Positions 1 through 6,374 of a DNA stretch of 6,374 nt are shown piece after piece. The notes beneath the pieces are model-generated. The model saw nothing but the letters and a program-made list of their open reading frames with translations, had not been told where the DNA came from and searched no databases. A program made the translations under genes and the position numbers. The first letter of the stretch is position 1. Each line of letters opens with the position of its first letter. The DNA comes from CAIUGU01 sp031398625 (GTDB lineage: Bacteria; Pseudomonadota; Gammaproteobacteria; Steroidobacterales; Steroidobacteraceae), in contig JANNNQ010000056.1 in NCBI GenBank assembly GCA_031398625.1, forward strand, positions 1 to 6,374, read 5' to 3'.

Positions 1-908
1 TTTTGCTGAGTGCCGCCGCCGCCGTCGAGCAAGGCTCCGATCATCCTCTGGCCCAAGCCATCGTGCGTCGTGCGGCCAAGCTCGCCATCGTGGCGCCGAC
101 GGGCTTCGAGAGTCTCGACGGCATGGGCGCGCGCGCTGAAACCGCTGGCGGTACAGTGTACTTGGGCAACCGCCTGCTGATGGATACGCAAAAGATCGCT
201 CTCGGTCGCCTGGAAGCCGAAGCCACGCGCCTGCAGGGGGACGGCCGCACGGTTGTGCACGTGTCACAGGCGGCACGCGTGATCGGCCTCATCGCCATCG
301 CCGACGCAATCAGGCCAACCTCAAAGACAGCTGTGGCAAAGCTGCGCGAACGCGGCATTGAAGTGGTGATGCTGACCGGCGACAACGCAGCCACGGCCAA
401 GCGCATCGCTGCGGATCTCGGCATCGACAGCGTGCTGGCCGACGTGCTGCCGGGTCAGAAAGCCGAGAAGGTGAAGGAGCTGCAGGCCGCGGGGAAGAAA
501 GTCGGGATGGTGGGCGATGGCGTCAACGACGCGCCGGCGCTGACCCAGGCCAACGTGGGCTTCGCCATAGGAGCCGGCACCGACGTCGCGATGGAAAGCG
601 CCGATGTGGTGCTGATGAAGAGCGACCCTTACGACATCGTCGCCGCGATCGAGCTGTCGCGCGCCACGGTGCGGAAGATGCACCAGAATCTTTGGTGGGC
701 GGTGGGCTACAACGTGGTCGCGTTCCCGCTCGCGGCAGGCGTGTTGTACCCGTTCGTGCTGAGTCCGGAAGTCGCAGCACTATCGATGTCGGGCAGCACG
801 CTGATCGTGGCGATCAATGCGCTGATGCTGAAGCGCACCAAGCTGGCAGGCATTCGTCAGCCTGGCAAGACAGCGGCAGCCCCGCAGCCAGATATGGCGC
901 GGGCTTGA
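1..908 (+). CDS. P1B-type heavy-metal-translocating ATPase, CopB-like (5' partial, C-terminal ~301 residues)
   Basis: This is an inner-membrane ATPase that exports a soft metal ion at the cost of ATP. The left edge cuts the gene: reading is open from base 1, the first full codon is at base 3, and the membrane helices, CPx motif and DKTGT phosphorylation site lie outside. Counting from base 3, the SDHPLAQAI segment holds the His-Pro pair (H14-P15) typical of the P1B nucleotide domain. TGDN is at 125-128 and GDGVND at 171-176, both in the P domain. The last two helices carry YN (236-237) and MSGST (262-266). Known family rule: YN plus MSxST in TM7/TM8 marks P1B-3 CopB-type pumps (Cu/Ag), whereas CopA types have MxxSS. 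The metal is therefore inferred as copper or silver. The tail after TM8 is short and rich in Ala, Pro and Gln. The TGA at 906-908 overlaps the next ATG. The P1B family call is near certain; the CopB subgroup is probable. Confidence 0.93.
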   Translation, partial: LLSAAAAVEQGSDHPLAQAIVRRAAKLAIVAPTGFESLDGMGARAETAGGTVYLGNRLLMDTQKIALGRLEAEATRLQGDGRTVVHVSQAARVIGLIAIADAIRPTSKTAVAKLRERGIEVVMLTGDNAATAKRIAADLGIDSVLADVLPGQKAEKVKELQAAGKKVGMVGDGVNDAPALTQANVGFAIGAGTDVAMESADVVLMKSDPYDIVAAIELSRATVRKMHQNLWWAVGYNVVAFPLAAGVLYPFVLSPEVAALSMSGSTLIVAINALMLKRTKLAGIRQPGKTAAAPQPDMARA

Positions 909-1327
909 TGGAAGCTGCGGGCGTGGTCGGCGATCGCTACCCGCTTCATCACTGCAGCGAGGTCGCTGTCGACGCCGACGCGATGCGAGGACAGGCAGTC
1001 GGCTCGCTAATCCGCGTCACTGGACGCTTTCTTGGCGTGCATCTGGTGGTCGAGGAAGTGGTGACCGAACGAGTTCCTCCATTGCGCAAGACCTGGGAGA
1101 CCCGCGGCGAGCCGCGGCTCCTGGTGATCGGCTCTTATCGCATGGGCTGCACCATCTCTCCCGAGGGAAACCGCTCGCGCCTGGTGGTCTTCATCGACTA
1201 CCAGCTTCCGCCACGCGGTGTCGCGCATTCGCTCGCACTGCTTTTCGGACGGACCTACGCAGCATGGTGCACTCGGTGCATGGCCAACGATGCGTTGGCG
1301 GCGACTGCTGGCGTACCCGCCTCATGA
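908..1327 (+). CDS. Small SRPBCC-fold (polyketide cyclase/START-like) protein, apparently N-terminally shortened
   Basis: This is a 139-residue soluble protein of unknown ligand. From about residue 18 onward it follows a pattern I recall from small SRPBCC proteins: GQAVGS (28-33), IRVTGR (35-40), VEEVVTER (48-55), a KTWET segment (61-65), LLVIGSYRMG (71-80), VFIDYQLP (94-101) and a C-terminal helix with YAAWCTRCM (117-125). SRPBCC domains form a ligand pocket under a long C-terminal helix. Members I recall have about 45-50 residues before the AVGS block, including an N-terminal strand and two short helices; here only about 29 precede it and they look unrelated. The ATG at 908 was chosen because it overlaps the ATPase stop (TGATG), which suits translational coupling; no clear Shine-Dalgarno is visible. 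H14, H15, C16, C81, C121 and C124 are notable beside a metal pump. It could instead be a decaying gene remnant. Family call is fairly sure; start and function are not. Confidence 0.72.
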   Translation: MEAAGVVGDRYPLHHCSEVAVDADAMRGQAVGSLIRVTGRFLGVHLVVEEVVTERVPPLRKTWETRGEPRLLVIGSYRMGCTISPEGNRSRLVVFIDYQLPPRGVAHSLALLFGRTYAAWCTRCMANDALAATAGVPAS

Positions 1328-1363
1328 AACGTGCGCATGGAATCGTGGCGACCCCAAAGACCA

Positions 1364-1380
1364 CTGTGGATATGCCACAG
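1364..1380. promoter_or_regulatory. Perfect 6-bp inverted repeat just upstream of the MFS start (possible operator or mRNA hairpin)
   Basis: CTGTGG (1364-1369), spacer ATATG (1370-1374) and CCACAG (1375-1380) form a 17-base dyad that ends two bases before the MFS start codon at 1383. It occupies the place where a Shine-Dalgarno would be expected, and none is visible. It could be an operator half-site pair or a small mRNA hairpin affecting initiation. Arms of this size with short loops also arise by chance about once per kilobase, so only the position makes it notable. No T-run follows, so it is not a typical terminator. The rest of the 1328-1382 gap shows no convincing -35/-10 pair. Confidence 0.3.
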
Positions 1381-1382
1381 CA

Positions 1383-2639
1383 ATGAACGACAAGGGGTTT
1401 TCAAGAGACCTCCCCCGTGCCGCTATGGCCACGCTCATGCTCGCCGTTTTCACAGTGTCGGTCGGCTATGGCCTCGTGCTTCCGCTTCTGCCCGACCTGA
1501 TCGACCGGTTTGCGGGGGCGGGAGTGGAGGCTGCACAGGTTTCCCGGCACACAGGGCTGCTGACTGCGGTCTACACTCTTTCGCTTTTTCTGTTTGCTCC
1601 CCTGTGGGGTCGTCTGTCCGATCGACGCGGCCCCCGTAGCGTACTGCTGGTAGGCCTTATCGGCTTCGGCGTAACCATGCTGGTCTTCTCGTTGGTCGAG
1701 AGCCTCGCAGCGGTTTACAGCGGGCGCTTCCTGGGCGGCGTGTTCGCCGCTGGCGTGACGCCAGTGGCGGCGGCTGTGATCGGCAACTTCACCACGCATG
1801 AGCTGGGGCGTGCCCGTCGCCTTGCGTTCGTCAGCATGGCTGGCATTGCGGGCTTCCTGCTCGGACCGATGCTGGGCGTGTTCATTTCTCGATTTGCAGC
1901 GCATTTCTTCGCCCTCGCAATGCCGGCTGGATCGGTCGCGATTCCGCTCGTGGCAACTGGCCTGCTTGCCTTTCTCGTGGCTGCCGCAGTCGCGTATGCC
2001 GTGCCCCGCGGCGTCGGCCACGATTGGGCACCGAAGACTACGGGCCCCTCAGTCGGTATGAGTGGATGGCTCGTGGCGAAGCTGCTCATCCTCACCTTCA
2101 TCGTCTCGACCGGCGTCGGCGTCTTCGAGGTCGGGCTTGCGCTGCGCGGCAGGCAGGAACTCGGCTTGTCCCCGTACCAGATCGCGCTGATGTTCACCGA
2201 ATGCAGCGTAGTCATGTTTGTGATGCAGGCAATCATCTTCTCGCCCTGGTTCAAACCGGACACGACCCGCTGGCTCATTGCGCCCGCGCTAGCCGTGCTA
2301 GCAGCTGGTTTGTTCGTCGTGCCGCGGGCGTCTGATTTCACGTTGATGCTGGTCGTCATCGGCGCGGTCGCGGCCAGCGCCGGCATCCTCTCTCCGATCC
2401 TGACCTACTGGATCTCGGCCAAGGCCGGGAGCGCGCAGGGTTGGCAACTCGGCAAACAGACCGCAGCCGCCAGCCTCGGCGTAACCGTAGGCTCGGTGGC
2501 GGGTGGACTCCTCTTCAATGTCGCCGCCCTGCCGGGTGCGTCATTCGTTCTGACCGCGGTACTCGCCTTGCTGGGCCTCCTGCTAGGCGTCGGGTTACCG
2601 CATTTGCTCGTGCCTGCCCGCATCCCACGGACCGGATAA
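1383..2639 (+). CDS. MFS transporter, 12-TM, DHA1-like efflux type
   Basis: This 418-residue inner-membrane secondary transporter probably exports a small molecule by proton exchange; the substrate cannot be read from the sequence. Twelve hydrophobic segments are visible, roughly at 15-38, 58-76, 86-105, 108-134, 142-168, 179-202, 221-247, 256-280, 292-312, 315-340, 347-370 and 375-402. The loop between TM2 and TM3 holds GRLSDRRGPRS (76-86), the MFS signature motif A (GxLxDRxGxR). TM4 contains YSGRFLGG, and the linker between halves is around 203-219. Length and layout match the drug:H+ antiporter-1 group. The ATG at 1383 is the only start that places TM1 directly after a short polar leader; an ATG at 1372 is out of frame and hits a stop at once. 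No clear ribosome binding site precedes it, and an inverted repeat sits there instead. The stop is 4 bases before the P2 ATPase start, so the two are very likely co-transcribed. Confidence 0.9.
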   Translation: MNDKGFSRDLPRAAMATLMLAVFTVSVGYGLVLPLLPDLIDRFAGAGVEAAQVSRHTGLLTAVYTLSLFLFAPLWGRLSDRRGPRSVLLVGLIGFGVTMLVFSLVESLAAVYSGRFLGGVFAAGVTPVAAAVIGNFTTHELGRARRLAFVSMAGIAGFLLGPMLGVFISRFAAHFFALAMPAGSVAIPLVATGLLAFLVAAAVAYAVPRGVGHDWAPKTTGPSVGMSGWLVAKLLILTFIVSTGVGVFEVGLALRGRQELGLSPYQIALMFTECSVVMFVMQAIIFSPWFKPDTTRWLIAPALAVLAAGLFVVPRASDFTLMLVVIGAVAASAGILSPILTYWISAKAGSAQGWQLGKQTAAASLGVTVGSVAGGLLFNVAALPGASFVLTAVLALLGLLLGVGLPHLLVPARIPRTG

Positions 2640-2643
2640 CGAC

Positions 2644-5460
2644 ATGGCGAAGGCAGGCGGACTCGACGATCCCTCCGTCAAGGATGCTGACGAAGTAGCA
2701 AGAGCTCTGGGAGCAGACCTTGAAAACGGACTCACCTCGAAGGAGGCGTCGCACCGGCTCGCGCAGGGCGGCCCGAATGAACTCCGCTCCATCCGGCGGC
2801 GACCTGCCTGGAGTCGCCTCTTGTCGCAGTTTCAAGATCCTCTCGTCTACCTGCTGCTCGCTGCTGTCACGGTCGCACTCGGAGCCTGGGTGATCGAGGG
2901 CATGGTCGGCTGGCCTGTGGATGCGATCGTCATCTCGCTGGTCGTTTTCCTCAATGCGCTCCTCGGCTATCTGCACGAAGCCAAGGCCGAAAATGCCGTT
3001 GCCGCGCTGGCGCGGATGACTGCGGTGACCTCCGCTGTCCTGCGTGACGGCCAGTTGGTGCGGGTACCCAGCGCAGAGTTGGTGGGTGGCGATGTGCTCG
3101 TGCTGGGCGAAGGTGATGCCGTGGGTGCCGATGCGCGCCTCGCGCGAATCTCGTCATTGCGCGTGCAGGAAGCCGCGCTGACGGGTGAGAGCGAGGGCGT
3201 CCTCAAGGATGTCGCCACGCTGCCCGGGCCGGCAGTACTCGGAGACCGGCTCAACATGGTTTTCAAAGGCACGGCCGTCGCACAGGGCACCGGTCGTGCG
3301 GTGGTCACCGCGACCGGTATGGACACCGAGATGGGCGCGATCGCGGAAATGCTGGAAACGACCGAGGAGGAGCCAACACCATTGCAGAAGGAAGTGGCAC
3401 GGATCGGGCGCATGCTGGGCATCGCGGTTGTCATCATCGCCGTCGTGGTGGTGGGAACCATCCTGCTGATCTCCGACATCCGCAGCGCAGCCGATGTCAA
3501 AGACGTCTTGCTGCTGGGCGTGTCCCTGGCAGTCGCCGCGGTGCCCGAAGGGCTGCCGGCAATTCTGTCGGTGGTGCTCGCCATGGGCGTGCAACGGATG
3601 GCGAAGCACAATGCGATCGTCAAAATGCTGTCGTCGGTGGAGACGTTGGGCTCTGCCTCGGTCATCGCGTCGGACAAGACCGGCACCCTGACCCGCTCGG
3701 AAATGACCATCGAGCGGGTGATGACCGCATCGGGCGGCACCACTATCACCGGAGTGGGTTACACGCCCGACGGGCAAGTGGAACATGAGGGAGCCCGGCT
3801 CGGAGTCGGGCCGCTGCACGCCGAGCAGGTCGCGGTGCTGAGCGGCGGCAGCCTGGCCAGCAACGCCGACCTGCGCCAAGTGGCGAATGGTGTGTGGGAA
3901 ATCCACGGCGACCCCACCGAAGCTGCCTTCCTGGTGGCTGAGCGAAAACTAGGCGTCACCGAGCGGCGCGTGCTGCGTTTCGAGCGCATCGGTGAAATCC
4001 CGTTCACGTCCGAACGCAAGATGATGTCGACGATCGAGATCGACCACGAGCACGCTGACGAAATCGTGTTGATCACCAAGGGCGCACCGGACGTCCTGCT
4101 CGAGCGTTGCACCAGGGTTAGAGTCGGCATGGAAACGGTCGAGCTCAGCCATGCACTGCGGACGCGGATACTGGCTGACGTCGATACGCTTTCCGACGCG
4201 GCGTTGCGCACTTTGGCCGTGGCGTACCGCCCGCTCGGGCCGGGCGAGGGCCCGCAAGGCGCTGAATCGCTCGAACAAAACCTGATCTTCGTCGGCACTG
4301 TGGGCATCATCGATCCGCCGCGCGAGGAGGCGGCAGTGGCCATTCGCGAGGCCCGCCGGGCCGGCATCCGGGTGATCATGATCACGGGCGACCACCCGCG
4401 CACTGCCGCGCGCATCGCCGCAGATCTCGGGCTCGTGGAAGCCGGCGCCAACGCGCTGACTGGGCAAGAGCTCGATGCGCTCGACGATGCGGCCCTCGCC
4501 GAGGCCGTGCGCAAAACGTCCGTCTACGCGCGGGTGTCGCCCGCGCACAAGTTGCGCATCGTCGACGCATTGCAGGCCGATGGAAACATCGTCGCGATGA
4601 CCGGTGATGGCGTCAACGATGCCCCCGCGTTGAAGTCGGCTGATATCGGCATCGCGATGGGGGTAACCGGGACCGAGGTGACGAAGGAAGCGGCCAGGAT
4701 GATCCTCGCTGACGACAACTTCGCCACCATCGTCGAGGCTGTGCGCGAGGGTCGCGGCATCGTCGACAATATCTGCAAATTCCTCCGCTACCTGCTGTCC
4801 TCGAACATGGGCGAGGTGCTGTCGGTCTTCCTGGGTGTGGTAGGTGCAGGGGTGATCGGGCTGACGGGCGCCGGCGGCGCGGTGGTACTGCCGCTGCTCG
4901 CGACCCAGATTCTGTGGATCAACCTGGTTACCGACTCCGGGCCCGCGCTCGCGATGGGCATCGACCCTCCCACGGACGACCTCATGGCCCGAAAGCCGCG
5001 GCACCTGAGCAAGCGGTTGATTGATGCCCGCATGTGGGCAAATGTGATCCAGACTGGTGTGGTGATTGCCGTGGTGACGCTGATGACGATCGATATCTAC
5101 CTGCCGGGCGGGCTGATCGAGGGCACATACAACCTCGTCACTGCCCGCACCGCAGGCTTTACGGTGCTCGTATTCACCAGTTTGTTCACCTGCTTCAGCG
5201 CCCGCTCAGAGACCGCCAGCGCATTCGCACACCTTTTTGTCAATCCGTGGCTCTGGGGCGCGATTGCACTGTCGATTCTGCTGCAGGTTGCGGTCGTCAA
5301 TATTGCCTTCCTCAACCTCGCCTTCGGCACAGTGCCGCTGGAGTTCGACCAGTGGCTGCTGTGCGCTGCGATGGCCAGCGCGGTGCTGTGGGTGAGCGAA
5401 CTGCGCAAATTGCTGGGTCGGGTACTGGGTCAACGACACAACGGCGTCGTCGCCCTCTGA
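2644..5460 (+). CDS. P2-type cation-transporting ATPase, SERCA/PMCA-like (probable Ca2+ pump)
   Basis: This complete 938-residue inner-membrane pump couples ATP hydrolysis to export of a cation, probably Ca2+. Domains in order: a cation_ATPase N-terminal domain (about 10-75); TM1-2 (66-110); the actuator domain with TGES (180-183); TM3-4 with PEGLP (301-305); the P domain with phosphorylated D344 in DKTGTLT (344-350); the N domain with GDPTEA (422-427), FTSERK (454-459) and KGAPD (479-483); TGDHP (581-585) and GDGVNDAP (654-661); then TM5-10. Matched to rabbit SERCA1, the calcium ligands E309, N768, E771, N796, T799 and D800 correspond to E302, N721, E724, N760, T763 and D764, so both sites are largely kept. 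The TM8 ligand E908 appears to be S846 by hand alignment. Bacterial members of this group include Ca2+ exporters, and Mn2+ or Mg2+ is possible. It starts 4 bases after the MFS stop with only a weak ribosome-binding sequence, suggesting coupling. P2 class is certain; calcium specificity is an inference. Confidence 0.95.
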   Translation: MAKAGGLDDPSVKDADEVARALGADLENGLTSKEASHRLAQGGPNELRSIRRRPAWSRLLSQFQDPLVYLLLAAVTVALGAWVIEGMVGWPVDAIVISLVVFLNALLGYLHEAKAENAVAALARMTAVTSAVLRDGQLVRVPSAELVGGDVLVLGEGDAVGADARLARISSLRVQEAALTGESEGVLKDVATLPGPAVLGDRLNMVFKGTAVAQGTGRAVVTATGMDTEMGAIAEMLETTEEEPTPLQKEVARIGRMLGIAVVIIAVVVVGTILLISDIRSAADVKDVLLLGVSLAVAAVPEGLPAILSVVLAMGVQRMAKHNAIVKMLSSVETLGSASVIASDKTGTLTRSEMTIERVMTASGGTTITGVGYTPDGQVEHEGARLGVGPLHAEQVAVLSGGSLASNADLRQVANGVWEIHGDPTEAAFLVAERKLGVTERRVLRFERIGEIPFTSERKMMSTIEIDHEHADEIVLITKGAPDVLLERCTRVRVGMETVELSHALRTRILADVDTLSDAALRTLAVAYRPLGPGEGPQGAESLEQNLIFVGTVGIIDPPREEAAVAIREARRAGIRVIMITGDHPRTAARIAADLGLVEAGANALTGQELDALDDAALAEAVRKTSVYARVSPAHKLRIVDALQADGNIVAMTGDGVNDAPALKSADIGIAMGVTGTEVTKEAARMILADDNFATIVEAVREGRGIVDNICKFLRYLLSSNMGEVLSVFLGVVGAGVIGLTGAGGAVVLPLLATQILWINLVTDSGPALAMGIDPPTDDLMARKPRHLSKRLIDARMWANVIQTGVVIAVVTLMTIDIYLPGGLIEGTYNLVTARTAGFTVLVFTSLFTCFSARSETASAFAHLFVNPWLWGAIALSILLQVAVVNIAFLNLAFGTVPLEFDQWLLCAAMASAVLWVSELRKLLGRVLGQRHNGVVAL

Positions 5461-5473
5461 ACCAGATCAGATC

Positions 5474-6374
5474 ATGAACCAGGACGTTCTCGTGGTGAAT
5501 GGCGGCTCGTCGAGCATCAAGTTCGCGGTGTATCGAATGAGTGATCCGCCTCAGCGACGGCTGCAGGGCAAGGTCGATCGAATCGGTTTGCGCGGCACCC
5601 TGCTGACGTTTAACGATCTCGACCGCCACCAGCAGGGCAGCCGCGCCATCGGTGACTTTGATCACCCATTGGCGGCGAAGTTTTTGATCGATTGGTTCGA
5701 TGAGCAGATCGGCCTCGCTTCGATCGCGGCCGTGGGCCACCGCGTGGTCAACGGCGGTGCCCGCCACAAGGAGCCGGAACGCGTGAGCCATGAACTGCTG
5801 GACGAACTGCGCCGCATCAGCGCCTTTGCGCCGGAGCATCTGCCGGCAGAGATAGCAATGATCGATCTGCTGCGCGAGCGAGTCCCATCTTTACTGCAGG
5901 TGGCCTGCTTCGATACCGCCTTTCACCGCGACATGCCACGGGTCGCCAGGATATTGCCAATTCCCCGTCGCTTTCAGGCAAAAGGAGTCGAGCGCTACGG
6001 TTTTCACGGCCTGTCCTATTCGTTCCTCATGCAGGAACTGGCGCGCGTAGGCGGCCGCGAGGCAGCAAATGGACGGGTGATCCTGGCCCATCTTGGCAGT
6101 GGAGCGAGCCTGGCAGCGGTTCGCGGCGGCCAATGCATCGACACCAGCATGGGCTTTACGCCGGCCGCCGGCGTGCCCATGAGCACTCGCTCCGGCGACC
6201 TCGAACCAGGGCAGGACTGGTACCAGGCGCAAACCGAGCACATGTCCGCGGAGCAGTTTCATCAAATGGTAAACCATCATTCGGGATTGCTCGGGGTTTC
6301 GGAAACGAGCTCCGATCTGCGCGATCTGTTGAAACGTGAAGCCGATGACGTTCGGTCAGCCGAAGCTGTGGCGT
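5474..6374 (+). CDS. ackA: Acetate/propionate-family kinase, 3' partial (first 300 residues)
   Basis: This cytosolic enzyme interconverts acetyl phosphate + ADP and acetate + ATP, giving ATP by substrate-level phosphorylation. The right edge cuts the gene; 300 codons plus one base are present, and family members run to about 400 residues. The start at 5474 puts the first ASKHA phosphate loop, VVNGGSSSIKF (7-17), at the usual place. Residues matching the Methanosarcina thermophila enzyme: N9 (N7), R90 (R91), H122 (H123), D147 in FDTAFH (D148), H178 in YGFHG (H180), H206 in HLGSG (H208) and R239 in TRSGD (R241), so the catalytic set visible here is complete. The equivalent of E384 lies beyond the edge. 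Variants: HLGNG reads HLGSG (S209), RVVHGG reads RVVNGG (N93), and APLHNP reads APEHLP (119-124). It follows the P2 ATPase by 13 bases with no terminator or evident Shine-Dalgarno, so it is probably in the same operon. Butyrate kinase is less likely, given DTSMGFTP and TRSGD. Confidence 0.94.
   Translation, partial: MNQDVLVVNGGSSSIKFAVYRMSDPPQRRLQGKVDRIGLRGTLLTFNDLDRHQQGSRAIGDFDHPLAAKFLIDWFDEQIGLASIAAVGHRVVNGGARHKEPERVSHELLDELRRISAFAPEHLPAEIAMIDLLRERVPSLLQVACFDTAFHRDMPRVARILPIPRRFQAKGVERYGFHGLSYSFLMQELARVGGREAANGRVILAHLGSGASLAAVRGGQCIDTSMGFTPAAGVPMSTRSGDLEPGQDWYQAQTEHMSAEQFHQMVNHHSGLLGVSETSSDLRDLLKREADDVRSAEAVA

Noticed and set aside
692..907. In-frame upstream extension of the SRPBCC gene into the ATPase coding region
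   Set aside because: The extension would overlap the ATPase TM7/TM8 coding sequence by over 200 bases and reads as Gly/Arg-rich, non-homologous sequence; the ATG at 908 is the sensible start.
1218..1382. Upstream extension of the MFS frame into the SRPBCC gene
   Set aside because: It adds a polar, Trp/Arg/His-rich leader unlike an MFS N-terminus and overlaps a conserved part of the SRPBCC protein; the ATG at 1383 places TM1 correctly.
1401..2021. Minus-strand open frame of 206 codons opposite the MFS gene
   Set aside because: Rich in His, Gln, Arg and Glu with no domain, and lying opposite a clear transmembrane protein; a reading-frame shadow.
4372..4385. Perfect 14-bp palindrome GTGATCATGATCAC
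   Set aside because: It lies inside the P2 ATPase and is explained by the codons for the conserved VIMIT segment before TGDHP; there is no reason to see a regulatory site there.
3949..5004. Long open reading frame on the minus strand (351 codons) opposite the P2 ATPase
   Set aside because: Its protein has a biased, low-hydrophobicity composition typical of antisense shadows in GC-rich genes and shows no recognisable motif, while the + strand carries all P-type ATPase motifs.
5461..5473. GATCAGATC sequence between the P2 ATPase and acetate kinase as an operator
   Set aside because: Only two adjacent GATC tetramers in a 13-base gap; too short and simple to support a site.
5684..5703. TTGATCGATTGG-like stretch resembling half of an FNR/ANR box
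   Set aside because: It lacks the second half-site at the correct spacing and lies inside the acetate kinase coding sequence.

Overview
The window reads as GC-rich (low-to-mid 60s % by eye), densely coded bacterial chromosome or large-plasmid DNA. Codon choice is strongly biased to G/C at third positions, and every gene lies on the + strand. The protein types fit a proteobacterium, most likely beta- (Burkholderiales-like) or a GC-rich gamma-proteobacterium. That placement is an inference from general protein character; no marker gene is present.

Layout, left to right: (1) the C-terminal ~300 residues of a P1B-type heavy-metal ATPase, cut by the left edge, whose TM8 motif MSGST points to the CopB-like (P1B-3) copper/silver subgroup; (2) a small SRPBCC-fold protein whose ATG overlaps the ATPase stop by one base and which seems to lack the usual N-terminal part of the fold; (3) a 55-base gap ending in a perfect 6-bp inverted repeat that almost touches the next start; (4) a 12-TM MFS transporter of the drug-efflux kind; (5) 4 bases later, a complete 938-residue P2-type (SERCA/PMCA-like) calcium-type ATPase; (6) 13 bases later, the first 300 residues of an acetate/propionate-family kinase, cut by the right edge.

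The spacing (1-base overlap, 55, 4 and 13 bases) and the lack of any visible terminator suggest one transcription unit, or two with a break at the 55-base gap. Functionally the set combines metal efflux, small-molecule efflux, calcium-type ion homeostasis and ATP production from acetyl phosphate. A P2 ATPase next to acetate kinase recalls clusters induced by low oxygen or energy stress in other bacteria, but no FNR/ANR-type box (TTGAT-N4-ATCAA) was found here, so that reading is inference.

I see no RNA gene, CRISPR array, insertion sequence, attachment site or replication origin. Nothing here is convincingly a new system. The items most worth a second look are the shortened SRPBCC gene with its unusual Cys/His content beside a metal ATPase, the dyad at the MFS start, and the departures from family consensus in the P2 ATPase and the acetate kinase.
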